From: Aegilops tauschii subsp. strangulata
Taxonomy: Eukaryota; Streptophyta; Magnoliopsida; Poales; Poaceae
Direction of reading: 5' to 3'
DNA: 64,000 nucleotides
NCBI RefSeq assembly: GCF_002575655.3
Contig: NC_053040.3
Location: forward strand, 155,373,148 to 155,437,147
Shown: one piece after another, positions 30,496-41,998 of the stretch
How the letters are laid out: each line of letters begins with the position of its first letter
Numbering within the stretch: the first letter of the stretch is position 1
Program-made: the position numbers and the translations under genes
Notes under the pieces: generated by a model
Told to the model about the DNA's origin: nothing
What the model saw: the letters and a program-made list of their open reading frames with translations, nothing else
Databases searched by the model: none

Positions 30496-32790
30496 TTTGG
30501 CGCCCACCGTGGGGCCAGGTACACCGTCATCCGGAGACCTGTTCTGGACGGGAACCCTTTTCCTCCCCCGCGAGCGCAGCCAGCCTGCTGCACCCGATGG
30601 CGCTTGCCCCGACGCGCTGCAAGGCATTGACGACGCCTGCGCAGCGAGCTGCCTTGCCGATCTTCTTGGCGAGACTCGCATCTCCGACGAGCCCGCGTCC
30701 GACGCGGGCACGGACTACCCCGAGAGTCGCCTCGTCAGCCTCCTCGACCAACTTCACGTCTCCTGCGAGCTTGCTGTAGACTTGGAGTCGGTCGGCTCCA
30801 CCGACTCGATGCTTGTCGACCCCGACACGGCATCGCTCGACGCCTACCCCTCCGACGTGGTAGTCTTCAACGACCCTCTCCCTCGAGCTAACAGCGGCAG
30901 CAGCGCTGTCACTGAGGTGCTGGTCATCAGCCATGTCGCCGACTCGGGCGAGAACGCCCACGACGCCCTACAAACGGCGATGCATGACTTGTCCGTCCCC
31001 ATCCCGGCCGACGCCGACGCCGAGACCCTGGAGGCACGCCGCCTTGCCCTCATCGCGGAGGGTCAGAAGATAGCCTCCATGAGACGCCTCACCGAGGCTC
31101 ACCAGCGCGAAGTCGACCGCGCCGCCTTCGGTACGCCGCCTCATTGCGGGCCAAGCCGAGCTGGCCTCGTCAAGAAGCGCGACGCGACCATCGCCAGCAT
31201 GCTGGGGGCAGACCGCCCCGTCTACGCCACACCGCTCGAGAATCTGCGAGCCGCTCAGGCGGCCGCTGAAGAGCTAAATGGGCTGGGGGCTGATGAGCTC
31301 CCCTACATGACAAGGCGCATCCAGCAGCTGATCGACGCGGCCGCAGAACGGCATGAAGCCGGCGCCCGCGCTGAAAGTCCTTCCCCGCGCCGAGAGCACG
31401 CCGCGACATCCCGGTCGCCGACTGCGAGCGGCGCCCGCGCAAGGAAAGATAAGGAGCCGGCTGCTAGCCGCAGCCGGACTCGGTTTACAATCGAGCGCGA
31501 CGCGGAAGGCCGCCCTCGAGCAGTGGAGCGCCAAGGCAATCCGCCTCCTCCCCAGCCTCAGGGGGAGAGATATCCCACCCCGCCACCTGTCACATATCCG
31601 ACTCTCGGTGGCCGACTAGGCCGCCGCGAGGGAGTCGGCGAGAACGACGCCCGCCACCGGATCGACCGCCTAGCTCGATCCCTGGCGCTAGAAGAAGATG
31701 ATGATGTCGGCCCGCCATGCTTTGGCCCCCGCATCCGCGACGAGCCCTTCCCCAAAGGGTTTTCGCTCCCCAGAGACACGCCCAAGTACAACGGCTCTGT
31801 GAAGCCGGAAGATTGGCTCATCGACTACTCCACCGCTGTCAGCATAGCGAACGGCAACAGGCACGTAGCCGTGAAGTACGTCCCTCTCATGCTGCAAGGC
31901 ACGACACGCACCTGGCTCAACAGCCTCAAGCCCTACAGCGTCAACAGCTGGACTTCACGGAAGTCTTCATCTGCAACTTCACCAGCACGTACAAGCGGCC
32001 TCCCAAGCCCCGCCAGCTCTCCCTATGCGTCCAAGGGCCCAACGAGTCGACCCGCGACTACCTCACGCGGTGGGCCGAGCTCCGCAACTCCTGCGAGGGG
32101 GTGCACGAGGTTCAAGCCATCGAATACTTCACCGCCGGGTGCCGAGAGGGCACCCTCCTCAAGCACCGACTCCTCTGCGACGAGCCGGCTACCCTCGATG
32201 AGCTGCTGGTCATTGCAGACAAGTACGCCACAGCCGACTCCTCGATGAAGACCGAGCTCCGAGTGGACGCCTCTAGGAAGGTGCTCGCTCCGGCTCCTAA
32301 GAAACCGGCTGGCGACTCCAATCGGCGCTCCTACCAAAACGACCACAAGCGCAAGGCCCCAATGCTGCCTTCCACCAGTCGGCAGGTGGCCACAGTCGAA
32401 GATGAGCAGCCCGAAGAACGGCCCGCTCCCAAGAAGAAGGGCGGCAGGCCGGCTTGGCAGCCGGCTTTCTCCTACGAGCAGATTCTCGATGCCCCTTGCA
32501 AGTTCCACAGCGGTGCGAAGCCGTCCAACCACATGACCCGAAAGTGCCACTGGCTCACACAGATCTCCAAGGGCGAGGGGCTGGTGCCGCCTCCGCCTTC
32601 CGGGCCGCCGCCTCCAGCCCCCCAGCAGCCGGCTGCTCAACCAGCAGTCAGAGCCATTCAAGACGAGTTCCTTGATGAGCACACCGCCTACGTCGTCTTC
32701 ACGAGCCAGGTTGAAGACAAGCGCAGCCGGCGCCGACAGCACCAAGAGGTCAACGCAGTCGCCTCCAGCAACCCCGAGTTCATGCATTAG
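30317..32790 (+). pseudogene. Gypsy-A gag, with frameshift
   Basis: The frame is open from an ATG inside the LTR (30317) through the PBS to 31951. The gag core is WLIDYSTAVSIANGNRHVAV and LMLQGTTRTWLNSLKPY, as in the Retrotrans_gag family. A 4-base deletion at about 31951, relative to Gypsy-B, moves the frame, which then continues as RPPKPRQLSLCVQGPNESTR and a Lys/Pro-rich part. A zinc-binding-like CKFHSGAKPSNHMTRKC follows. TAG at 32788-32790 replaces the Trp of Gypsy-B. The true start is uncertain: LTR ATG, or a later one such as MLVDPDTASLD at about 30810. Confidence 0.85.
30498..30515 (+). promoter_or_regulatory. Gypsy-A primer binding site
   Basis: TGGCGCCCACCGTGGGGC, two bases after the LTR end. 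The TGGCGCC start is usual for plant Gypsy elements primed by a tRNA ending in GGCGCCA; the exact tRNA is not determined here. Confidence 0.65.
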
Positions 32791-33504
32791 TCCGAAAGGC
32801 CTATCAATTGGAGCCGGGCCGATCACCCAGAGGTGATGCCGTCTCCTGGCTCCTACGCATTGGTGTTGGATGTCACTCTCGCAATAGAGAGGCGGGCTGC
32901 CCGATTCTCCCGCGTTCTGATTGATGGCGGGAGCAGTATCAACATACTGTACCGCGACACCATGGAGAAGTTGAACCTCAAGGCGAAGCAGCTCATGCCG
33001 AGCCGGACCGTTTTCCATGGCATCGTATCCGGCCTGTCCTGTTCCCCGATTGGCAAGATCAAGATGGATGTTCTCTTCGGAGACAAGGATCACTTTCGCC
33101 GAGAAGCGATCTGGTTCGAGGTAGTGGATCTGGAAAGCCCTTACAACGCTTTGCTCGGCCGACCTGCTCTAGCCAAGTTCATGGCTGTGCCCCACTACGC
33201 CTACCTGAAGATGAAGATGCCGAGCTCAAAGGGGATCATCACAGTGGCCGGCAACTACAGGAAGTCCATCGAGTGCGCTGCAGCCAGCAGCCGACTGGCC
33301 GAGTCCCTCGTAGTGGCAGAAGAGAAGAAGATGCTGGATCGAGTTGTGGCCATGGCCGGCAAGCAGCCGGCCTTGTCCCCCAACCCCAAGGAGTATGATG
33401 TGCAGGGCTCCTTCCAGCCGGCCAAGGAGACGAAGAAGATACCTCCGGACCCGGAGAACCCGGAGAGGTTTGCAGTCATTGGTGCAAACCTGGACAGTAA
33501 ATAG
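32791..33504 (+). pseudogene. Gypsy-A aspartic protease
   Basis: RVLIDGGSSINILYRDTMEK carries the active site as DGGS, and LGRPALAKF is the flap/second-loop region. The frame ends at TAG 33502-33504 after FAVIGANLDSK. The same stop is in Gypsy-B. It would cut the Gag-Pol polyprotein. Confidence 0.85.
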
Positions 33505-34672
33505 GAAGGCAGCTCGTCGACTTCCTCCGTGAGAATCGAGACATCTTTGCATGGTTCCCAAAGGACATGCCGGGTGTTCCGAAGGATTTCACCGAGCACA
33601 AATTACACGTCCGAGCGGACGCGAGGCCAGTCAAGCAGCCCCTCCGCAGACTATCAAAAGAGAAGAGAAGAATCGTAGGAGAAGAGATAGCCCGGCTCCT
33701 CGCCGCCGGCTTCATTATGGAAGTGTTTTTCCCAGAGTGGCTTGCCAACCCAGTCTTGGTGTTGAAGAAGAATAACAAATGGCGTATGTGTATAGACTAC
33801 ACTAGCCTCAACAAGGCCTGCCCCAAAGATCCGTTTGCTCTGCCACGGATTGATCAAGTAATAGACTCCACAGCCGGATGCGAGCTGTTGAGTTTTTTGG
33901 ATGCCTACTCAGGATACTACCAGATTAAGTTGGACCCAGCAGACCGCCTGAAGACCGCCTTCATCACACCATTCGGAGCTTTCTGTTACCTGACTATGAC
34001 GTTCGGCTTGAGGAATGCCGGTGCCACTTTTCAGCGTTGCATGCAGAAATGCCTCCTCAAGCAACTCGGCAGAAATGCCCACGTCTACGTAGACGATATT
34101 GTGGTGAAGACAGAGAAACGCGGCACCCTGCTGGAAGACCTCAAAGAAACATTTGCCAACTTGCGCCGATTCCAGATCAAGCTCAACCCCGAGAAATGCG
34201 TGTTCGGAGTACCAGCCGGCCAGCTTCTAGACTTTCTGGGCTCCGAACGCGGCATTGAGTGCAACCCTGTGAAGATCAAGGCCATTGAGAGAATGGAGAT
34301 TCTCACCAAGTTGCGAGACGTTCAGAAGTTCACCGGGTGCCTGGCCTCCCTAAACCACTTTATCAGCTGGCTAGGAGAGAAGGCTCTCCCCCTATACCGA
34401 CTCATGAAGATATCCACTCATTTCGAGTGGAATGACCAAGCAGACCAACCTTCCATGAGTTGAAGAAGATGCTGACCACTCCACCTGTCCTGGCGGCGCC
34501 GACTGAGAAGGAGCCCATGCTCCTCTACATCGCCGCAACTAGCCGAGTGGTCAGTACAGTCATCGTGGTCCAGTGCCCAGAAGAAGGCCGAGCCCAGCTA
34601 GTCCAGAGGCCGGTTTATTATCTAAGCGAAGTACTATCCAGCTCAAAGCAAAACTACCCACACTAGCAGAAG
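33505..34672 (+). pseudogene. Gypsy-A reverse transcriptase and first RNase H-like region
   Basis: RT blocks seen: RMCIDYTSLNKACPKDPFAL, SFLDAYSGYYQIKLDPADRL, MTFGLRNAGATFQRCMQ and the catalytic YVDDIVVKT. A 1-base loss at 33509 after the shared stop shifts the frame, and another deletion at about 34450 breaks it before the connection domain; a TAG at 34664-34666 replaces Tyr of Gypsy-B. The part with LLYIAATSRVVSTVIVV and YYLSEVLSSSKQNYP is the Gypsy RNase H-like domain. Confidence 0.88.
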
Positions 34673-35488
34673 ATGCGCTATGGAGTATACTTCGCCGCCA
34701 AGAAACTGAAGCCCTACTTTCAAGAGCATCCCATCACGGTCATGTGCACCGCCCCGCTTGCCGAGATCATAGGCAGCCGGGACGCATCCGGCCGAGTGGC
34801 TAAATGGGCCATTGCGCTTGCACCTTACACAATCTTCTATCAGCCCCGCACCGCCATCAAGTCCCAAGCGCTGGCCGACTTCCTCGTCGACTGGGCCGAG
34901 ACCCAGTACCTACCGCCGGCTCCCGACTCTACTCATTGGCGGATGCACTTCGACGGGTCCAAGATGCGCACTGGCTTGGGAGCCGGCATCGTCCTCACCT
35001 CTCCCAAAGGCGACAAGCTCAGATACACGCTGCAAATCCGCTTCGCTGCCTCCAACAACGTGGCTGAGTACGAGGCGCTCATACACGGGCTCCGGCTAGC
35101 TAAAGAGCTCGGCATACGCCGGATCCTATGTTATGGCGACTCAGACTTGGTGGTCCAGCAGTCATCTGGCGACTGGGACGCCAAGGATGCAAACATGGCG
35201 AGCTATCGATTCCTCGTCCAGCAGATCAGTGGGTACTTTGAAGGGTGCGAGTTCCTTCTCGTGCCACGGGCCGACAACGACCAAGCAGACGACCTGGCAC
35301 GGATCGGCTCCAGCCGACAGGCTATACCAACCGGTGTCTCTCTCCAGCGCCTCTTCAAACCATCTATCAAGCCGTCTCCAGAGTCGGACTCTATCTTTGT
35401 ACGCCCACCCCTAATGCAGCCGGATCCGACTGGAGGAACCCAGCAGGCGGCTCGAGGACTTCGACAAGCGACCCAGGGACTGCCGTAG
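34673..35488 (+). CDS. Gypsy-A archaeal-like RNase H
   Basis: One open frame. After the end of the first RNase H (AAKKLKPYFQEHPI) the second domain has MHFDGSKMRTGLGAGIVL (Asp), NNVAEYEALIHGLRLAKEL (Glu), CYGDSDLVVQQ (Asp) and RADNDQADDLARIG (Asp). All four catalytic positions are intact. A second, archaeal-like RNase H is a Tat-lineage trait. The frame ends in a Pro/Gly-rich linker at 35488. Confidence 0.8.
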   Translation: MRYGVYFAAKKLKPYFQEHPITVMCTAPLAEIIGSRDASGRVAKWAIALAPYTIFYQPRTAIKSQALADFLVDWAETQYLPPAPDSTHWRMHFDGSKMRTGLGAGIVLTSPKGDKLRYTLQIRFAASNNVAEYEALIHGLRLAKELGIRRILCYGDSDLVVQQSSGDWDAKDANMASYRFLVQQISGYFEGCEFLLVPRADNDQADDLARIGSSRQAIPTGVSLQRLFKPSIKPSPESDSIFVRPPLMQPDPTGGTQQAARGLRQATQGLP

Positions 35489-35595
35489 TCGCACCCGGCT
35501 CGGGGACTTCAGAACCCGGCCCGGGGACTGCAGCGACGCAAGAAGCGGTGGCCGACTCCAACTCCCCACCACACAACCCGCCCACCTGAGTCACA

Positions 35596-36900
35596 GTGGC
35601 CGTACTAACAGTAGAAGAAGTCGCAGCTCCATCATGGGCCCAGCCCATCCTCAACTTCCTAGTCAACAGAGAGCTGCCGACTGATGAGATCTCGGCAAGA
35701 CTAGTGCAACGTCGAGCCGGAGCATATGCAATAATAAACAGAGAACTTGTCAAGCGCAGCGTCACTGGAGTCTTCCAGCGCTGCGTCGAGCCAGAGAAAG
35801 GTGTAGCAATCCTCAAGGATATCCACCAAGGCGAATGCGGCCACCACGCAGCCTCAAGATCACTTGTGGCCAAAGCTTTCCGCCATGGTTTCTTTTGGCC
35901 GACTGCTTTGGAAGATGCCAAAGAGATAGTCAAAAGCTAAAAAGGATGCCAAGTCTTCAGTTCCAAGCAACACCTGCCGGCTTCTGCACTCAAGACCATC
36001 CCCCTCACCTGGCCCTTTGCCGTCTGGGGGCTGGACATGGTGGGCCCATTCAAGACAGCCCGCGGCGGCTTGACACATCTGCTAGTCGCCGTGGACAAAT
36101 TTACCAAGTGGATCGAAGAGAAGCCGATCAAGAAGCTGAACGGGCCGACCGTCGTGACATTCATTGCCGACATCACTACTCCGTATGGCGTGCCGCACAA
36201 CATCATCACCGACAATGGCACAAACTTTGCCGAAGGAGCACTGGCACGTTTTTGCGCGACACAGGGCATCCGACTGGACTTAGCGTCCGTTGCCCACCCG
36301 CAGTCAAACGGCCAGGTCGAGCGAGCAAACAGACTCATCCTCTCCGGCATCAATCCCCAACTAGTCGTACCACTGGAGCGATCGGCCGGCTACTAGCTCG
36401 ATGAGCTGCAGGCTGTCCTCTGGAGTCTGCGTACTACCCCAAACAAGTCAACCGGTTTCACCCCGTTCTTCCTTATATATGGTGCCGAGGCTTTCATCCC
36501 AACTGACATCGAGTTCGACTCGCCTCGGGTCACCATGTACACGGAGGCGGAGGCCAATGAAGCGCGAGAAGACGGCGTCGACCTGCTGGAAGAAGGCCGG
36601 CTGTTAGCACTCAGCCGGTCCGCCATCTACCAGCAGGGTTTGCGCCGTTACCACAACCGAAAGGTTAGGCCAAGATCTTTCCAAGAGGGCGACCTTGTGC
36701 TTCGGCTGATCCAGCGAACAGCCGGCCAGCACAAGCTCTCGGCCCCTTGGGAAGGCCCTTTCGTCATCAGCAAGGCACTAGGCAACGACTCCTACTACCT
36801 GATCGACGCACAAAAACCAAGAGCACGCAAGAGGGATGATTCTGGCAAGGAGTCGGAGCGACCATGGAACGCGAACCTCCTGAGAAGATTTTATAGTTGA
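35596..36900 (+). pseudogene. Gypsy-A integrase
   Basis: The H2C2 finger HQGECGHHAASRSLVAK is followed by VKS-stop-KGC: TAA at 35938-35940 and the change of the first Cys destroy the finger, which reads VKCCKGC in Gypsy-B. The DDE core is complete: LDMVGPFKTARGG, ITDNGTNFAEG, SNGQVERANR. A second stop (36394-36396) follows RSAGY. The C-terminal part (36535-36900) has FQEGDLVLRLIQR, WEGPFVISKAL and ends NLLRRFYS. Confidence 0.87.
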
Positions 36901-37616
36901 AAGCAGTATGTACCATGCCACCGTTTTTATTAAATATGAGACAAACGGGCCCCCCGAGGAGCACTCGGGGACTGCCCTCCTTTATCTATGAATGACGAGC
37001 GTCATACTCATGAATGTATTATTACATTTGATTTTCTGTCTGGCACCGGGTTCGACTAGTCGGCCCGGGGACTGGCCGCCTTCAGTTATATTAAAAGTTC
37101 TACCTGAAGTCAGACAAGTAGTGTGCCGGCGCCCGAGCCCTCTCTTGTTGAAAGTCGCAGCTCGAAGAACCGACTGTCCGACTGGTAAGAGCCAAAGGCA
37201 GAAAGGATGCCCACACGAAAAATGGCTAAGGACTAACAAACTTATATAACGCAAAGACGACCTCCAACCACGCTTGCCGGCTGTCGAAACAGCCGGCTGG
37301 CCGGCCTCCCAATCACTTCGCTATAATCCAACAAAGCTAGAGTACTTGCCCTCCCAAGCACTTCCCCAGCCACAGATTGCAGAGCAGCTGTCCGGCTGGG
37401 AAGGCGGCAACCAAGGGGGGCGGCAAAGGAAACAGCCGAAGGATGAAAAGCAAAGAACAAGGGAAAGCCAAATGCATGCATAATTATATTTACACATAAG
37501 GCCCCAAACCGGCCGGCAGTCAATATAGTTCGAATACACCCCCAGTTAGTGGAATTGTGCAAACTTAACAAAACACTGTCCCAAGAATGGTGAAACAGGA
37601 AAGTAGAGGCAACAGA
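36901..37616. other. Gypsy-A post-pol spacer
   Basis: No gene. It contains CGGGGACTGG/CGGGGACTGC words near 36960 and 37062 that echo the PPT, and it covers the likely 3' UTR of the antisense gene. About 90% similar by eye to 51164-51886. Confidence 0.5.
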
Positions 37617-40600
37617 CTAGACTAAGGGCGCAGCAGGGGAGCCGGGCTGGTCGGAGGAGACGGCGCCGCCGGCTGGAGGAGTGGCCGGCTGGCGGGTCTC
37701 AGCTTGATCATCGCCGGCTGCAGGCGCCGCACCCACGCGTGCCTTGTTGCTGGAGGCACGGTCAAGCTGAGGCTGACCGGCCGCTCCACCATCTGGCGCG
37801 GCGTCTTCATCCTCCTCCTCCTCCTCCTCCTCCTCGCCCTCGTCGCTGGAGTCGATCTCCTCCGCCGAGTCCTCGCCGTCTGCCGGGTTCAGCCCGAACC
37901 ACTCCTCCGGCTGAGCAACGCCGTTGTCGTCCACCTCAGGAGCAAAGGCGCTGGTGTCGGTATAATCGGCAATCACCGAAGCCCGCTGGATGATAGCCGG
38001 CCGCGCCGGCTCCAGCTCTGTGTCGGCCTCCTGCCGCCAGGTGGCACGCTGGTCTAGACTCAGCTCGGGATACCAGGCCTTGGCGAACTCCAGCGCCCGC
38101 CTGGCGCCGGACCGAGCCGCAGAAGCCTTCCAGGCCTCAAAGCGGCCGACCGCCACCTCCAGCCAGTCGGCAGTCCGACTGGGGGTGCGGGGAATCACCT
38201 CACCAGGCCAGAGAGCGGCCAACACCTGCGCCCCAACATGCTGAAGCCGGCGGAGCATGCGATGAGCCGGCTGGAGGCGGGCCTGAATCACCAAGAGCTG
38301 CTCCTCCAGCGACCGGCGAGCGTTTGGCGCGATCTTGGCGCCAGCCTGCCTTCGTGCCTCGTGGTGGGCCTCGACGGCCTGGTTGGCGGCGGTAGAGTAG
38401 CCAGGGAAGTACTCTGCGCAAAGAAGAAAGAGAAAGAAGAGAAAAACACCGAGTCAGAAAATGAGCTAAAACGGCAAGCGGCAAGCAAGGACGAAGAGGA
38501 AGGCGGCCTACCGTCAACCAAGTCTTTGATCTGGCCATAGCCGTTGATCAGCGTCTGCTTCGCTTCGGCCCAGCTAGCCGCCTCTGTCTCATACTCGGCT
38601 TGGAGGGCGGCCTCGCTGTCCTGCACCGCCTTCAGGGCCGCCTTGTGGCTCTTCTCCTGGTCGGCCAACCTCTTGGCCAGGCGGTCACGCTCCTGTGCCA
38701 AGGTGGCAAACTCGGCCTCCTTAGCACGGAGGGCGGCCTGAGCCCCGCCCAGCTGTTCCCTCAGACTGGCATTGGCCGCTGCAGGGATGGCAGAAAAGAA
38801 AGAAGCAATAAGGAAGAAGTCATCAAGGAAGATCCGACCCGACTGCTCAGCAGTCGGCCCGAATCTCGGGGACTACACCCAGTGGGTGCGCTGATGCGCT
38901 CCCACGTGAGATAAAAGACGAAGCACTTACCCCAGCTCTCAGGCAGATCAGCATTCTTCTGGGTCAGCTCCCAAGCCTGGGAGTTGAAGGCAGCTGCGCG
39001 AAGGTTATGGTAGTCCTGCAAGTCAGACAGAGGAGCGAATAAGAACAAGATAGCAAAACAAAGCCCGCTAAGAAGTTCCAAGCCGCCTGCTCAGCAGCCG
39101 ACTCGGAACTTGGGGACTACACCCAGTGGGTGCGCTGACGCGCCCCCACGGAAGAAACCAAGATCAAAAAAGCAAAAATAAGATGACTAAACCGAATGGC
39201 CGCCCGCGGCGCAAGGAACTTGTCATTATATTTCCTCAGCGCCGCAGCCTGGGCCTGAAGCCGGTTCCGGACGTCCTGCGCTGCCACGTTCACCACAGCC
39301 GTCCCTCCACCCCGCGTCCACCCCGAGCCGGCGTTGGCCGCCTCCATGTCTTGGGCCGACGAGCTGGAGCCCGCGGCCTTCTGCGGCTCCGATGCGGCCT
39401 TCCCCGTGCACTGGCGCGATGGCGATTGGACCACCAGATCTGTCCTTGCGGCCGGCTCGCCCCCGGCCGATTACGCAGGCGGCAAGTTAGGCCGGCCGCC
39501 TTGGGTCGCCCTAGTCGGCGGGGCCGGTGCCGCCTCCCTCTCCGGGACGACAACGTCGTCCTCCCTCTCCAATCCCGGCTGGTCGCCACCGGCTTCCTCT
39601 GGCGGGGGCTCTGGGGCCTCAGGCGCCGCGATGCGCAGAGGGGTGACGAGCAAGGCCCCCTCCGCCATCGCCGCAGCCGCAGCCTCCGCTTGGGCCTTGG
39701 CCGTTGCGTCGGCGTGCGCCTTCACCTGCCCCTCCTCCTGTGCCGCCTTGGTGGCAGCCGCCCTCAACTCCTCCGCCTCCCGCTCCTCCCGCGCCTCCCG
39801 TGTGTTTCGCTCCGTCGCCGCCTGAAGCTCGGCACGGGGGTCCACGCGGCGGGTGATGCTCCCGGATCCTCTCGGCGATCCAACAACGGAGGCGGCAGCA
39901 ACCCGCTCGAGCGACAACGGAGCCCTGATTTTTTGAGAAAGGACAAGGATTCAGAAATCACCAAAGAAAAGAAGAAAGAATGTACAGGGGAGAATACGCT
40001 TACACCGACACCGTCTGCGGCTGCTTCACCACCTTGCGGAAGCGGGCCGCCTTCGCGGCCGCCTCATCCCGCCTGGTCGCCACCGCCCCGCCCTTGGGCT
40101 TCTTCGGCCGGCTGCCGAACAAGCCCGACGCGGCACGACGCTTCTGCCCACCGCCCCGAGCAGGCGGCGCGGCGGAGGAACCCGCGCCGTGGCCGGATGC
40201 CGGCTGGCGGCGTGGGACGATTTCCGCCTCGTCGTCGTCCGGCCAGTCGTCGAAGCTGGCGCCAAGCCCGGAGCCGCCTGCCTCACCGCCGGCTTCGCCG
40301 CCACCCGCCTCGGTGTTGTCATCCATGGCGGCCGCCCCAAGTCGTGGTCCTCCAGGTCGTGCTCCGCCCGGTCGGGGAGGAATCGGTGCTCCGCCTCTGA
40401 CCCGGCTGCAGGTCGAAGGAGAGGGCTCTGCCGAGACGTGCCGACTGGTCAGAGTCGGCCAAAAGGAACTCGGCTACAAAACTAAGAAAAGAAAGGGAAA
40501 AAGAAAACATACCGTGGGCGGCGGATGTGCCCGGGAATATGGCTCCTTGCCAAACCACCATTCCGCGGAGAGCTTGCAGTTCGCAAGGTAATTCACCATA

Positions 40601-41386
40601 TGGGCCACCTCGTCGTGCGGCATGTCATTGGTGTACATCCGACTCGGATCGAGCTGGCCGCTCATCTGACAGATCAGGTGAGGGCGGCTCTGAAGCGGAA
40701 GCACCCGGCGCGCGACGAAGGCGGCCAGCAAGTCGGATCCAGTCAGGCCCTCCGACTGGATCATCACCCGCAGTCGGGCGACGGCCACTGCTCCAGCCTG
40801 CGACAGCGTCACGGCCCGATAGGACCACTGGGGCCGCCTCCCAGCCGGCAGCCGGCAAGTTGACATAGTCGCCTTGCGGGGCGACGTTATTCACGTAGAA
40901 ATATGACTTCTGCCAGAGCTTCACCGACTGGATTAACGTGATGACGGGGAAGGGGTTGTCGGCCGCCGGCCTCCGCATCGCAATGAAGGCGCCACTCTGG
41001 GCCGGCATGCCCTGCATACGGGTGCCCAGCTTGGATTGGAAGAACTCCCCCCAGAGCTCGAGGGTGGGGAGAACGCCAAGATAGCCTTCGCACAAGGTGA
41101 CGAAGGCGGACAGCAGCACCACCGTGTTTGGGGTGAGGTGGTGCGGCTGGAGTTGATAGGATTTGAGGACGGAGCGGAAGAAAGCACTCGCCGGCAGGCC
41201 GATGCCGCGCAGGAAATGTGAGCGGAAGACCACCCGCTCGCCTTCCTTCGGCTCCGGCGTGATCTCCTTTGCAGGCGCGAGACGAACCCGCACCTGGTCC
41301 GCGCCGGGCAACCGCCACGTCTTGCGGAGGAACTCGATGTGGTCCATATGGACGTTGGAGCCGTCCCAGTCCCTGCCGTACTGCAT
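37617..41386 (-). pseudogene. Antisense six-exon gene in Gypsy-A (Transposase_28-like)
   Basis: Exons on the minus strand, by splice sites and comparison with Gypsy-B: 41386-40513, about 40468-40014, 39924-39192, 39015-38931, 38778-38512 and 38413-37617. Exon 1 has FRSHFLRGIGLPASAFFRSV and LTPNTVVLLSAFVTLCEGYL, the pattern of Pfam 'putative gypsy type transposon' (Transposase_28). Exon 2 has an acidic stretch and the basic SRPKKPKG. Exons 3 and 5 are Ala/Glu-rich coiled coil (LAQERDRLAKRLADQEKSHK). Exon 6 ends with an acidic tail. Breaks: a 14-base deletion near 40855, small indels in exon 2, TAA in exon 3, and an altered donor after exon 3. Function unknown. Confidence 0.75.
38839..39150. 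repeat. Two copies of a 67-bp repeat in introns of the antisense gene
   Basis: 38839-38906 and 39084-39150, both with CTGCTCAGCAG, then GGGGACTACACCCAGTGGGT and GCGCTGA(T/C)GCG. One is in intron 4, one in intron 3. Gypsy-B has the same pair. Confidence 0.8.
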
Positions 41387-41540
41387 AGCGGCGTGAGGCT
41401 GGCAAGAATGAGTGCGGCGATGGAGAAAAGAATGGTGGGACGGCGCGGCGGCGAGGCGCTGCTGCGAGGGAAAGCAGGAGGAAGAAGGTGGCGGAGAGGA
41501 GTGGAGCATGCGAGCGTCTGCCGCTTCCCCTCCTCCCCCT

Positions 41541-41550
41541 ACGTATAGCC
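41541..41550 (-). promoter_or_regulatory. Decayed TATA box of the Gypsy-A antisense gene
   Basis: GGCTATACGT on the minus strand, 155 bp upstream of the ATG at 41386. Gypsy-B has a good TATA (CTATAAGTAG) at the same place. Confidence 0.45.
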
Positions 41551-41998
41551 TCGTGCGGCGAAGCCAAGGAGGCGAGGCATGGGGAGGAACGTGGGATTAA
41601 CTGCGCCCACTCCCCCACGTCTCGCGATTATTGTGCCCTAATGGCATGCGGAAACCGCCGCCGGAAGACGTGCGGACGGCTTTGGGCCGCAAAGAATCCA
41701 TGCCTGGGCCTGGGCGTAGGAGTGGTGGGCCCTCGACCTGCGGCGACGTCTTGTCACGCGCGTGGGTTGGCAGACTCTTTTTAGCCAAGGGACGCCACGT
41801 GGTTCGCAGGCGGCGAGCGGCCGGCCCGCCGCCCGGCGCACGCGCCAACAGACTCCCGCCTTCCGACTTCAAAAAATTTCGCCAAGACGGCGCGCCCAAC
41901 CGAAGCCGGCCCCCAGCTGCTGGCTCCTCAAGATGAGAAGCTGACCGAGCTTCTCGACCTCCTCTCAGCCTCGAAGCCCGACCAGCTTCGGGGACTAC
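41551..41998. other. Gypsy-A sequence between antisense promoter and 3' LTR
   Basis: GC-rich, no domain-bearing ORF. It would hold the antisense promoter's upstream part and ends with the plus-strand priming region TTCGGGGACTAC (41987-41998), which is identical before the Gypsy-B 3' LTR. Confidence 0.5.

Noticed and set aside
32023..33093. 356-codon minus-strand ORF over gag and protease of Gypsy-A
   Set aside because: Opposite strand of a recognised gag-protease; the product has no domain and is not kept in Gypsy-B.
39126..40400. 424-codon plus-strand ORF
   Set aside because: It is the shadow of the GC-rich antisense exons 2 and 3; splice sites and domains are on the minus strand.
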